This document shows positions 6,460 to 13,288 of a DNA stretch of 13,288 nt, piece after piece (positions within the stretch are counted from its first letter, which is position 1; every line of letters begins with the position of its first letter). This stretch comes from Bacteroidota bacterium. GTDB lineage: Bacteria; Bacteroidota; Bacteroidia; Bacteroidales; UBA4417. A program made the translations under genes and the position numbers. The notes below the pieces were generated by a model that did no database searches, was not told the origin of the DNA, and worked only from the letters and a program-made list of their open reading frames with translations. The stretch lies in the NCBI GenBank assembly GCA_020048595.1, contig JAIFMH010000192.1, positions 1 to 13,288 on the forward strand. Reading direction: 5' to 3'.

Positions 6460-6785
6460 TAAAATTTAAAGGATTTCCGTAGCGATGAATTTCAACTTTT
6501 TGGTTATCTGCAAAGTATAACTGCCCAAACAATCAAAAATATTTTTTTTTACCCATACGTATAAGCCTAAACGTGTCCTTATAGTTAAGGAATGGAGCCA
6601 ATCGCATTGAACGTATAAAATCATTAAAGCTGCCCGATTTAATGCAAATCGCTTGTACCTTAGCTCTATATGAATAAAATAATCAACATTTTAAGCCTCT
6701 TTTTCCCGAAAATCGCCTAGCTTTGTTTAAATGAATCCAACCAAATTAGTATTCTCATTTTTCTGACCTTTTAAAAAAAACAGTT
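6460..6785. other. Divergent intergenic region, A/T-rich, no gene seen
   Basis: The region lies between the divergent DUF2490-like and ZIP genes. It contains a T-run (6542-6550), the 8-bp palindrome ATACGTAT (6555-6562) and, at its right end, the ZIP promoter-like site. A 16-codon open frame (6670-6720) is too short and ends on the -7 element, so it is not called. No known metal-responsive operator such as a Fur or Zur box could be recognised by eye. Confidence 0.4.
6718..6725 (+). promoter_or_regulatory. Bacteroidota-type -7 element for the ZIP transporter gene
   Basis: TAGCTTTG matches TAnnTTTG, with a predicted leader of about 54 nt before the ATG at 6786. A -33 TTG at standard spacing is not evident. 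Confidence 0.45.
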
Positions 6786-7529
6786 ATGATAAATGCATTT
6801 CTATGGGGTTTCATCGCAACGTTTTCCCTTTTCATTGGTGGACTGATAGGGATTCTGTTTAAAATCGGTAAGCGCCCGCTTGGGCTGATCATGGCTTTCG
6901 GAGCCGGTGTTTTGTTTTCAGCAGTTGCCTATGAACTCGTTTTTAAATCGATAAAATCTTCATTGGGCAGTGGGGCTTCCTTGATTGGAATCCTGTCAGG
7001 GGCGTTCACTTTTTTCGTAGTCGATCTGTTAATAAGCAGAATGGGTGCTTCGGGCCGTAAAAACATCACAGGCATGCACAACGAGAATATGGCATTACCA
7101 ATTGTGCTGGCAACTATTCTCGACGGAATTCCTGAAACACTGGTTATAGGTATGAGTTTACTGGCTGGTGGTGAGGTGGGCATCGGCATGCTTGTTGCCG
7201 TTTTCATATCCAATCTTCCTGAAGCTATTGCCGGAACATCAGGTATGGTCGCCGGAGCATGGAAAAAGGGCCGGATTCTATTGCTCTGGCTTTTTATTGC
7301 CTTAGTTTGCGCATTTTCCTCTTTGGCAGGATACGCTTTGCTCGAAAATGCAAACCCACCTATAATATCTTTTATTCAAACATTCGCTGCGGGTGCAATC
7401 CTTGTAATGCTCTCCAACACCATGATTCCTGAAGCCTATGAACATGGGGGAAAGCTGGCTGGTATTTTTACCGTTCTAGGGTTTACGGTTGCCATATCCA
7501 TTGCAGTACTCGAAATTACAGGAATCTAA
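6786..7529 (+). CDS. ZIP family metal transporter
   Basis: The 247-residue protein has eight hydrophobic segments, at about 4-25, 31-52, 64-83, 103-125, 133-155, 163-184, 193-213 and 224-244. The two metal-binding helices of the ZIP fold (PF02535) are recognisable: LDGIPETLVIGMSL at 112-125 and ISNLPEAIAGTSGM at 141-154. Both carry the conserved acidic/proline-glutamate positions. The histidine usual in the first motif (HNxxDG) is replaced here by an A-T-I-L-D-G context. A late motif, FAAGAILVMLSNTMIPEAYE at 200-219, is also family-typical. The intracellular loop has only a short GMHNEN segment instead of a His-rich stretch. Predicted role: inner-membrane uptake of a divalent cation (zinc, iron or manganese); the ion cannot be read from sequence. 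The gene is convergent with glgP, with a palindromic repeat between them. Confidence 0.88.
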   Translation: MINAFLWGFIATFSLFIGGLIGILFKIGKRPLGLIMAFGAGVLFSAVAYELVFKSIKSSLGSGASLIGILSGAFTFFVVDLLISRMGASGRKNITGMHNENMALPIVLATILDGIPETLVIGMSLLAGGEVGIGMLVAVFISNLPEAIAGTSGMVAGAWKKGRILLLWLFIALVCAFSSLAGYALLENANPPIISFIQTFAAGAILVMLSNTMIPEAYEHGGKLAGIFTVLGFTVAISIAVLEITGI

Positions 7530-7548
7530 GCCTCTGCCCTAGAGTTTT

Positions 7549-7656
7549 AAAGACCCAAATTCCAAGATCCAAATTCCAAATTCCAAGGAAGAATCCATGA
7601 CCTTGGAATTTAGATTTGGGACTTGAGACTTGGAATTTGAGTCTTGGGTCTTTTTT
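7549..7656. terminator. Palindromic AAAGACCC element (copy 2) between convergent genes, likely bidirectional terminator
   Basis: The element sits between the stops of the ZIP gene (7529) and glgP (7664). Its ends are AAAGACCC (7549-7556) and GGGTCTTT (7646-7653). Its centre is a perfect 11-bp stem, AAATTCCAAGG (7578-7588) with CCTTGGAATTT (7601-7611), and a 12-nt loop. On the plus strand the palindrome is followed by six Ts (7651-7656); on the minus strand the left end gives TTTAAAACTC. The folding and position suit termination of both transcripts. The arms belong to the repeat family also found at 691-898, 4684-4715 and 5494-5540. Confidence 0.6.
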
Positions 7657-7663
7657 CCAGATT

Positions 7664-10165
7664 CTAATCCACCGGCACCGGTTTCACCTTCCAAACCATT
7701 TCACAATAATCGTTTATTGAGCGGTCGGACGAAAACTTACCCATGCGTGCCACATTAAGGATGGATTTGCGGGTCCATGCTTCAGTATCAGCCCAAAGTT
7801 TGCTTACCTCCGCCTGACAATCCATATAGGACTGGTAGTCGGCCAGCACCAGGAAAGGATCATGCCACAGAAGGCTTTCCACGAGCGGACGAAACAGGCT
7901 TTTATCTCCATGAGCCAATACACCCGAGCCTATAAAGTCGAGAACTTCGCGTAGTGCCGGGTTCTGTTCATAGATATCATGTGGGTTGTAACCCCGGGAT
8001 TTTATGTCCTGAACCTGCGGGGAATCGAGCCCGAAAAGGAAGAAGTTCTCCGCTCCTACTTCTTCACGGATTTCTACATTGGCGCCGTCGAGCGTTCCTA
8101 TAGTGAGTGCACCGTTCATAGAGAACTTCATATTACCTGTACCGCTTGCTTCCAACCCGGCTGTCGATATCTGTTCCGATAAGTCGGCGGCAGGATAAAT
8201 ATGCTGAGCGTTCTTCACATTGAAATCGGGAAAGAAGACCACCTTAAGCCGGTCGTGAATATCAGCATCCTTGTTAATCAGGTCGGCAACTGAATTGATA
8301 AGCTTAATGATAAGTTTAGCCATAAAGTAACCCGGCGCTGCTTTTGCCCCGAAAATAAATGTGCGTGCCGGTATGTTTGCCTGTGGATCATGCTTCAGAC
8401 GCAGGTAAAGGGAAAGTATATGCAACACATTCAAATGCTGTCGTTTATATTCATGAAGACGTTTAGCCTGTATGTCGAAGAGTGATTCGGGATTTACCTT
8501 TACACCGGTACGCTGTTCAATAAGCCCGGCAAGGTCGCGCTTTGCGGCTAATTTTACTTCACGCCATTGCTGCTGGAAACTCACTTCTCCCGCCATGGGT
8601 TCCAGTTTGCGAAGCTGGTGCAGGTCATGAAGCCAATCCTCCCCTATTCTTCCGGAGATAAGTTGCGCAAGCCCTGGATTACTCACTGCTACGAACCGTC
8701 GCTGCGTTACACCATTTGTTACGTTGCAGAACTTCTCCGGCCATAATTCGGCAAAATCATACATCACAGTTTGCCTGAGCAATTCGGAATGCAGGCGGGC
8801 AACTCCATTTACATGATGACTGCCAACCGTTGCCAGATGAGCCATGCGCACGTAACGCCCGCCGCTTTCGTCAATAAGCGACATGCGCTCAAGCCTGGCA
8901 TTATCGCCGGGAAACCTTGCACTGACTTCGTCGAGGAAGTGTGCGTTGATTTCATAAATAATTTCAAGATGACGAGGAAGAAGCTTTCCAAAAATACCTA
9001 CCGACCATTTCTCCAATGCCTCAGGGAGCAAGGTGTGATTGGTGTAGGCGAACGTATTCCGGGTCACACTCCAGGCAGTTTTCCAGTCCATCTGATGCTC
9101 ATCTACAAGCAGGCGCATTAACTCTGCTACGGCTATCGAAGGATGAGTATCGTTGAGCTGAATCGCCCATTTCTCATGAAATTTTTCAAGCGGCCGCTTT
9201 AACAAAAGGTGAAGGCGTATCATATCCTGCAGCGAGCAGGTTACAAAAAAGAACTGCTGCTGAAGACGAAGCGTCTTTCCCTCTGTAACTTCATCATTCG
9301 GATAAAGTACTTTGGTTATGTTTTCCGAGCGCATCTTATCCTCAACAGCGCGGTAATAATCGCCATGGTTAAAGGATGCGAAGTCAAAGGATTCAACCGC
9401 CTCAGCTTTCCAGAGACGGAGATGGTTGCAGGTTCCAACACGGTAGCCAAGTACAGGGGTGTCGTAAGCAACACCCTTCACCACTGTTCCGGGAATCCAG
9501 CGTACCCGGTAATGACCCTGGTCGTCCATCCGGGGCTCGGAGTAGCCACCGAACTTTACATCATAAGCAATTTCAGGCCTGACAATTTCCCAGGGATTGC
9601 CAAAACGCAGCCATTTATCAGTGATCTCAACCTGCCAGCCATCTTTAATCGCCTGGTCGAAAATACCGAATTCATACCGGATTCCATAACCGATTGCCGG
9701 AACTTCGAGTGAAGCGAGCGAATCAAGGTAACAGGATGCCAGGCGGCCCAAACCACCATTACCAAGGCCAGGTTCTTCCTCCTGTTCAGCCAGGTTGTCG
9801 AGATTGAGACCCAATTCCGACATAGCCTGCCTGGTTGGCTCAACAATGCCGAGGTTCAGAAGATTGTTCAGCAGGTGCGGACCCGGCAGGTACTCGGCCG
9901 AAAGATAAGCCACCATTCGTGTGTCCTGCCTGGCATATTCCTGCATGGTTTGAACGCCTTGCTTAAATACCCTGTCACGAACGGTTAAAGCCAGCGCTGT
10001 ATATGCATCGTTACGCGTAGCCGCCATGGGTATACGGCCTAAGCCACAAAACAGATTGTCGAGAAATGACTGTTTAAGGTCTGTGACTGTTAAACCAGTG
10101 CGGACACCGGTTGCAGGTACTAGTCCGTCTGATTTGAAATTATCCGGATTTTTTGTCTTTGCCAT
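7664..10165 (-). CDS. glgP: Glycogen/starch/alpha-glucan phosphorylase (GT35)
   Basis: This enzyme releases glucose-1-phosphate from alpha-1,4-glucan ends with phosphate, using pyridoxal phosphate, in the cytoplasm. The 833 residues match the classical phosphorylase length. Landmarks in order are SAEYLPGPHLLNNLLNLGI (about 89-107), GNGGLGRLASCYLDSLAS (135-152), GYGIRYEFGIFDQ (159-171), QLNDTHPSIAVAELMRLLVD (336-355) and HLATVGSHHVNGVARLHSE (443-461). LFDIQAKRLHEYKRQHLN follows (562-579). The cofactor motif EASGTGNMKFSMNGALTIGT (672-691) places the PLP-binding lysine at K680. The N-terminal region before residue 30 is short, with no phosphorylation-site extension like that of animal enzymes. 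It follows the phosphofructokinase gene by 52 nt on the same strand, suggesting a two-gene operon that sends glucan-derived hexose phosphate into glycolysis. Maltodextrin versus glycogen preference (MalP versus GlgP) cannot be decided from sequence. Confidence 0.96.
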   Translation of the reverse strand: MAKTKNPDNFKSDGLVPATGVRTGLTVTDLKQSFLDNLFCGLGRIPMAATRNDAYTALALTVRDRVFKQGVQTMQEYARQDTRMVAYLSAEYLPGPHLLNNLLNLGIVEPTRQAMSELGLNLDNLAEQEEEPGLGNGGLGRLASCYLDSLASLEVPAIGYGIRYEFGIFDQAIKDGWQVEITDKWLRFGNPWEIVRPEIAYDVKFGGYSEPRMDDQGHYRVRWIPGTVVKGVAYDTPVLGYRVGTCNHLRLWKAEAVESFDFASFNHGDYYRAVEDKMRSENITKVLYPNDEVTEGKTLRLQQQFFFVTCSLQDMIRLHLLLKRPLEKFHEKWAIQLNDTHPSIAVAELMRLLVDEHQMDWKTAWSVTRNTFAYTNHTLLPEALEKWSVGIFGKLLPRHLEIIYEINAHFLDEVSARFPGDNARLERMSLIDESGGRYVRMAHLATVGSHHVNGVARLHSELLRQTVMYDFAELWPEKFCNVTNGVTQRRFVAVSNPGLAQLISGRIGEDWLHDLHQLRKLEPMAGEVSFQQQWREVKLAAKRDLAGLIEQRTGVKVNPESLFDIQAKRLHEYKRQHLNVLHILSLYLRLKHDPQANIPARTFIFGAKAAPGYFMAKLIIKLINSVADLINKDADIHDRLKVVFFPDFNVKNAQHIYPAADLSEQISTAGLEASGTGNMKFSMNGALTIGTLDGANVEIREEVGAENFFLFGLDSPQVQDIKSRGYNPHDIYEQNPALREVLDFIGSGVLAHGDKSLFRPLVESLLWHDPFLVLADYQSYMDCQAEVSKLWADTEAWTRKSILNVARMGKFSSDRSINDYCEMVWKVKPVPVD

Positions 10166-10217
10166 GGTGAGATAGCTTAAAAGGTTTTTTAAATCAGTTT
10201 AAAATGAACAGATTCAC

Positions 10218-11489
10218 TTACTCGAATCGTTCCGGCTGCCCTGTGGCTGCAAGTACTGCACTCCAAACGAAACCGTTAATATCTATGGATTTTTTCCGGC
10301 TGGTGATCAATTCGATGGGAACATGAATAAACTCATTGTGAAGATAACCTATCACTAATCCGGTTTTGCCTGCCATTGCTGCATGAACGGCATGGCGTGC
10401 GAAGAGATCGCAGAGGATTGAGTCCTCGGCATTGGCAGGACTGCTTCTTACCAGGTAGCTTGGATCGATGTAGCGCATCACAACCGGAATCTTCTCAGTT
10501 TTGAAATATGCCTCGATTTTTTCGCGCATGAACAAACCGATATCCTGAATTTTAATATTCCCGGAAGCGTCGCGTTCCTTTCCGCTTTGATCCAGTAAAT
10601 CCTGCCCGGCACCTTCGGCAACCACTACAAGTGCATGTGTACGGTTCTGCACCCGCTCCTTCAGTGCCGCAAGAAAACCATTCGGCCCATCAAGTTTAAA
10701 CGGCACTTCGGGAATCAGTGTAAAATTCACATCCTGGCTGGCTACGGTGGCTCCTGCGGCTATAAACCCTGCATGGCGACCCATCAGCTTCACAAGCGCA
10801 ACACAGTTCTCTACGCTCTTTGCTTCAATGTGTGCACGATCGAGGACTTTAGCTGCTTCTTCAACAGCTGTAAGATAACCGAAAGTCCGTGTCACGAAGG
10901 CCACATCATTGTCAATCGTTTTGGGAACACCAACTATTGCAAGCGGATAACCACGTTTCTTCGCTTCCTGGAATAATGCGTTACCTCCGCGCTGTGTTCC
11001 GTCGCCTCCAACCGTAAAAAGAATGTTTACACCCAGCCGGATAAGGTTATCAACGGCAATGCCAATATCCACCGGTCCACGCGAAGTACCCAGAATAGTT
11101 CCTCCTTCCTGGTGAATATCGTCTACATGTTTTGGGGTCAACACAATTGGCTCCTTTCCAAGCACCGGATCCAACCCGACATACCCTCCACGAAACCCCA
11201 GCACTTCTTTTACACCATAGGCAAAATGCAGTTCGAGGAAAAGTGACCGGATAACATCATTTAAGCCGGGACAAAGACCGCCGCAGGTAACAATACCGGC
11301 ACGGGTTTGCTTAGGATCAAAGAAAAGTTTCTTACGGGGACCAGCGAGTTCGAACAGCTGTCCTTCGGACAGAGGTTTGTTGAGGTCTCTGACAATATGC
11401 TCAGGCACACGGAGGTCTTCGTTTATATAGCGTCCGATTGGTGAGGGAAATATAGCTTCACCAAGTGAAGTGATATTCGATTTCGACAT
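10218..11489 (-). CDS. 6-phosphofructokinase, probably ATP-dependent (long PFK family)
   Basis: This enzyme phosphorylates fructose-6-phosphate to fructose-1,6-bisphosphate in glycolysis. The 423 residues belong to the longer PfkA superfamily branch shared with plant and protist enzymes, not the roughly 320-residue E. coli type. Motifs are CGGLCPGLNDVIRSL (69-83), GGDGTQRGG (161-169), PKTIDNDV (189-196, catalytic TIDND), MGRHAGFIAA (236-245), AEGAGQDLL (291-299) and RYIDPSYLVRSS (339-350). In this superfamily, glycine at the fourth position of GGDG (G164) favours ATP, while aspartate there favours pyrophosphate. The lysine before TIDND (K190) is shared with pyrophosphate enzymes and long ATP enzymes. 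Hence ATP is the likelier donor but needs assay. A TATCTTTG -7 element lies 37 nt upstream, and the gene probably heads an operon with glgP. Confidence 0.92.
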   Translation of the reverse strand: MSKSNITSLGEAIFPSPIGRYINEDLRVPEHIVRDLNKPLSEGQLFELAGPRKKLFFDPKQTRAGIVTCGGLCPGLNDVIRSLFLELHFAYGVKEVLGFRGGYVGLDPVLGKEPIVLTPKHVDDIHQEGGTILGTSRGPVDIGIAVDNLIRLGVNILFTVGGDGTQRGGNALFQEAKKRGYPLAIVGVPKTIDNDVAFVTRTFGYLTAVEEAAKVLDRAHIEAKSVENCVALVKLMGRHAGFIAAGATVASQDVNFTLIPEVPFKLDGPNGFLAALKERVQNRTHALVVVAEGAGQDLLDQSGKERDASGNIKIQDIGLFMREKIEAYFKTEKIPVVMRYIDPSYLVRSSPANAEDSILCDLFARHAVHAAMAGKTGLVIGYLHNEFIHVPIELITSRKKSIDINGFVWSAVLAATGQPERFE

Positions 11490-11517
11490 TTTTTTAGAGT
11501 TTTAATGCTTATAGGGT

Positions 11518-11585
11518 ATTCTAAACAAAGATAACTATTTAATATCCAATTTAATTAGTTATTTCAATTCAGAAATGTTTAGAAT
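11518..11585. promoter_or_regulatory. 9-bp inverted repeat spanning the phosphofructokinase promoter
   Basis: ATTCTAAAC (11518-11526) and GTTTAGAAT (11577-11585) are exact inverted copies 50 nt apart. The first touches the -7 element of the pfk promoter and the second lies upstream, toward the divergent porin gene. They could be paired half-sites of a regulator acting on the divergent promoters, or a chance repeat in A/T-rich DNA. Confidence 0.3.
11526..11533 (-). promoter_or_regulatory. Bacteroidota-type -7 element for the phosphofructokinase-glgP unit
   Basis: The minus strand reads TATCTTTG, an exact TAnnTTTG match. Transcription would start near 11519, giving a leader of about 30 nt before the ATG at 11489. 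No convincing TTG -33 element was found at 17-23 nt. Confidence 0.5.
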
Positions 11586-11607
11586 GTAATCTGATTTAAA
11601 GATGTAC

Positions 11608-11639
11608 TTGCATACTACTCCAGTTATTACGTAAGTTTG
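11608..11639 (+). promoter_or_regulatory. Promoter for the LamB-type porin gene
   Basis: A TTG -33 element (11608-11610) and a TAAGTTTG -7 element (11632-11639) are separated by 21 nt, close to the Bacteroidota consensus. Transcription would begin near 11646, leaving a leader of about 65 nt before the ATG at 11711. This is the best complete promoter match in the window. Confidence 0.55.
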
Positions 11640-11675
11640 TATTACATATCTGATTGCATCTTCATAACTATAATC

Positions 11676-11687
11676 CTATACGTATAG
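11676..11687. promoter_or_regulatory. Perfect 12-bp palindrome in the porin leader (candidate operator)
   Basis: CTATACGTATAG is a perfect palindrome with a central CG. It lies between the predicted transcription start and the porin ATG at 11711, a position where a repressor could block transcription. A palindrome with a central CG resembles LacI-family operators in symmetry only, and a related ATACGTAT occurs at 6555-6562. No regulator gene is in view. Confidence 0.3.
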
Positions 11688-11710
11688 CCCCATTTAACCC
11701 AAAGAAGGTT

Positions 11711-13041
11711 ATGAAACAAAATCTCCTCACTCTGTTATTTATTTCAGTTGCTATGCAACTCATGGCCCAGTCACCTGTGATTACCAATAAGCGATTCTCC
11801 TTCGGAAGTTATGGCCGTGCAGGGATAGCTTATGGTGCCGGAATTGAAGGTCATTTCCCCCGATCGCTCAATTTAAACGGAATGGGTTCGATTGGTGGAC
11901 GTTTTGAAGAAAATGACTACTTTGAACTGGCTGCTGCCATGCATTTTGCCCCGGCAAAATCAGGGAATGACACCACCGAAATAAATGTGCAGGCGCGTTT
12001 TGCTTTTTACACCACGCAGGGCCAGATTATCGGAAATGTGACCAGTAAATCTCTGGGAGGAATTACTTCAGCCTTGCCGGAACTATTTGCCGAAGCCAAT
12101 CATATCAATGGCAGCGACTGGAGTATATGGGTGGGAGCGAGGTTAATGAGAGGAGATGATATTCATATTATAGATCATTTTTATTTTGATGACCATAGCG
12201 GACAGGGTTTTGGAGTGTCTATCTGAATATAGTAAACGGTACACCTACTTTAGGTTTACGCAACCGATCTGTTTCGATACTTGAGCATACAATACCTGTT
12301 CAGAACGGCTATTTTAAATTACTTGGTGAGTTTCACCGCCTGGCATCAGCTTTGTCAACTGATACCGTTTCGGCTTACAATTATCCTTCGGATATCGGAT
12401 TTGTTGCCGGGGCCAAATATTTCAGGAATTTATCTACCGTATTGCCCGGATCATTTAATGCAACGAGTATACGCCTTGGCACCGGCATTGCCAATGGCGG
12501 CGATGGCGGCAGCAGCAAAACATTCCTTACCTACGGAGGCCCGAACCTGGAAACCAATAGTTTCCGGAAAGCGTATTCGCTTGCTGTTACTGAAACATTT
12601 TTATGGAATATAAACAAAGCGTATTCGCTGAATGCATATGGCATTTTTACAAAAAGCCAGGGTGCCAGCGACAGCTTGAACAAAACACCTGATTACCTGG
12701 GCAAACAATCGCTATTTAACAGGAAAACAGATTTTTCGATCGGTGCCCGGGGCACCTGGTACCTGACAAACTGGTTGCATCTGCTTCATGAATTAGACTT
12801 TGCCTGGCGTAAGGACGGAACACAGGAGTTTGCGCAAATGACCAAATTCACTATTGCCCCTGCTATTGCTCCTGCTGCCCGGCGTGATGTATGGACAAGG
12901 CCTCATTTCAGGCTGGTATATAGCCTGGCACATTACAATAAATTTGCTGCCGATAATCTTTACTCGCCTTACCTGGCCCAGAGCGGCAGCCGGAGCTGGG
13001 GACATTACCTTGGGGTTAAAGCGGAATGGTGGATCTGGTAA
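11711..13041 (+). pseudogene. LamB/maltoporin-type carbohydrate porin, split by a frame change
   Basis: The first frame (11711-12226, 171 codons) has a signal peptide, MKQNLLTLLFISVAMQLMA-Q, then porin strands (RFSFGSYGRAGIAYGAGIEG) and MRGDDIHIIDHFYFDDHSGQ. It stops just after GFGVSI. The remainder continues in the -1 frame from 12199 to 13041: VYLNIVNGTPTLGLRNRSVS, then LGTGIANGGDGGSSKTFLTY and AQSGSRSWGHYLGVKAEWWI-W. The two parts join into one carbohydrate porin of about 443 residues ending in the aromatic residue typical of barrels. The crossover must lie in 12199-12223, as the second frame has a TAG at 12196-12198. Causes could be a one-base loss (mutation or sequencing error), a larger deletion, or -1 slippage at G-GGT-TTT (12205-12211). 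An upstream in-frame ATG at 11654 is not preferred because it precedes the signal peptide. The porin would import glucans across the outer membrane, fitting the divergent pfk-glgP pair. Confidence 0.82.
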
Positions 13042-13158
13042 CATCCACCTTTAAGGGATATTCGTGAAATCCTTTGCGGAAGAGTAGTGATTAATAAGTA
13101 TTTTACGTGATGTTGAAGCAGTATCTTCGAAGCAGACCTGATCCTGTTATTAGTTTTG

Positions 13159-13166
13159 TATATTTG
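13159..13166 (+). promoter_or_regulatory. Bacteroidota-type -7 element upstream of the right-edge gene
   Basis: TATATTTG matches TAnnTTTG. Transcription would start near 13172, almost exactly at the beginning of the hairpin at 13170-13198. A -33 element is not clear. Confidence 0.4.
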
Positions 13167-13169
13167 TAT

Positions 13170-13198
13170 AATGGATTGTGTCGTAAACACAATCCATT
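13170..13198. promoter_or_regulatory. Perfect 12-bp-stem hairpin in the leader of the right-edge gene
   Basis: AATGGATTGTGT (13170-13181), loop CGTAA, then ACACAATCCATT (13187-13198) form an uninterrupted stem. No T-run follows, so it does not look like an intrinsic terminator for the porin gene. It lies at the predicted 5' end of the downstream transcript. It may be an RNA-stabilising or regulatory hairpin, or a DNA operator. Confidence 0.5.
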
Positions 13199-13227
13199 GG
13201 ACGAATTACTCTATATTACTTAATTCA

Positions 13228-13288
13228 ATGATCAACAAAACAGATTGTCAATTTTACGAGCAACAACCCTCAGAACAGGAGAATAGAA
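13228..13288 (+). CDS. Partial CDS, N-terminus of an unknown protein
   Basis: An ATG at 13228 opens a frame of 20 codons that reaches the window edge without a stop: MINKTDCQFY followed by EQQPSEQENR. There is no signal peptide; the start is polar and glutamine/glutamate-rich, suggesting a cytoplasmic protein. Support comes from the -7 element and hairpin upstream at a sensible distance (leader of about 56 nt). The fragment is too short for a family assignment, and it may not be a real gene. Confidence 0.4.
   Translation, partial: MINKTDCQFYEQQPSEQENR

Noticed and set aside
6670..6720. 16-codon frame (MNKIINILSLFFPKIA) upstream of the ZIP gene, considered as a leader peptide
   Set aside because: The predicted transcription start lies after its stop, so it would not be on the ZIP transcript; too short to support alone.
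9209..9712. Plus-strand 167-codon open frame inside glgP
   Set aside because: It lies wholly antisense to the strongly supported phosphorylase gene, has no recognisable domain and shows no promoter or ribosome-binding context.
12281..12613. Plus-strand 110-codon frame within the porin
   Set aside because: The alternative frame at 12199-13041 gives a clear porin sequence; this one is an out-of-frame shadow.
13042..13080. AAGGGAT...ATCCTTT stem after the porin stop, considered as a terminator
   Set aside because: Short stem containing a G-T pair and no following T-run; too weak to call.

Overview
The window looks like a chromosomal segment of a Bacteroidota bacterium, probably a Bacteroidales/Marinilabiliales-type relative. 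Several genes are preceded by the Bacteroidota -7 promoter element TAnnTTTG and Shine-Dalgarno sequences are weak. Many products are secreted outer-membrane barrels with signal peptides ending in ...AQ or ...SQ, and intergenic repeats of a style common in that phylum are frequent. No rRNA, tRNA, CRISPR array, phage module or intact transposase was seen.

Layout. 1-654 (-): start of a MetA-pathway/transporter-type outer-membrane protein that runs off the left edge. 655-912: repeat element. 913-1629 (-): two-helix-pore potassium channel. 1760-2584 (-): secreted barrel-like protein of unknown function. 2953-4017 (-): AI-2E/PerM-family permease. 4168-4683 (+): secreted hypothetical protein. 4684-5540: a repeat-rich island with a 134-bp nested-hairpin element and a broken four-helix-bundle (S23/IVP family) gene that carries a 137-bp insertion. 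5549-6379 (-): DUF2490-like barrel. 6786-7529 (+): ZIP metal transporter. 7549-7656: palindromic repeat between convergent genes. 7664-10165 (-): glycogen phosphorylase, preceded in the same direction by 6-phosphofructokinase (10218-11489). 11490-11710: divergent regulatory region. 11711-13041 (+): LamB-type carbohydrate porin split by a frame change near 12199-12223. 13159-13288: promoter-like site, perfect hairpin and the first 20 codons of an unknown gene.

The right half forms a coherent carbohydrate group. A maltoporin-like outer-membrane channel is divergently transcribed from phosphofructokinase and alpha-glucan phosphorylase, so glucan uptake or storage, phosphorolysis and entry into glycolysis sit around one shared control region. 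The left half is ordinary transport and envelope genes on mixed strands.

The most unusual signal is a dispersed repeat arm (sense AAGACCCAAGTYTCAAAT followed by ATTCCAAG-type units). It occurs at least six times and five copies lie directly after stop codons. It forms three inverted pairs: two short (about 105 and 208 bp) and one of about 857 bp that encloses the four-helix-bundle gene. This could be a mobile element family with that gene as cargo, or a 3'-end palindrome family. All calls come from reading the sequence; no database search was run.
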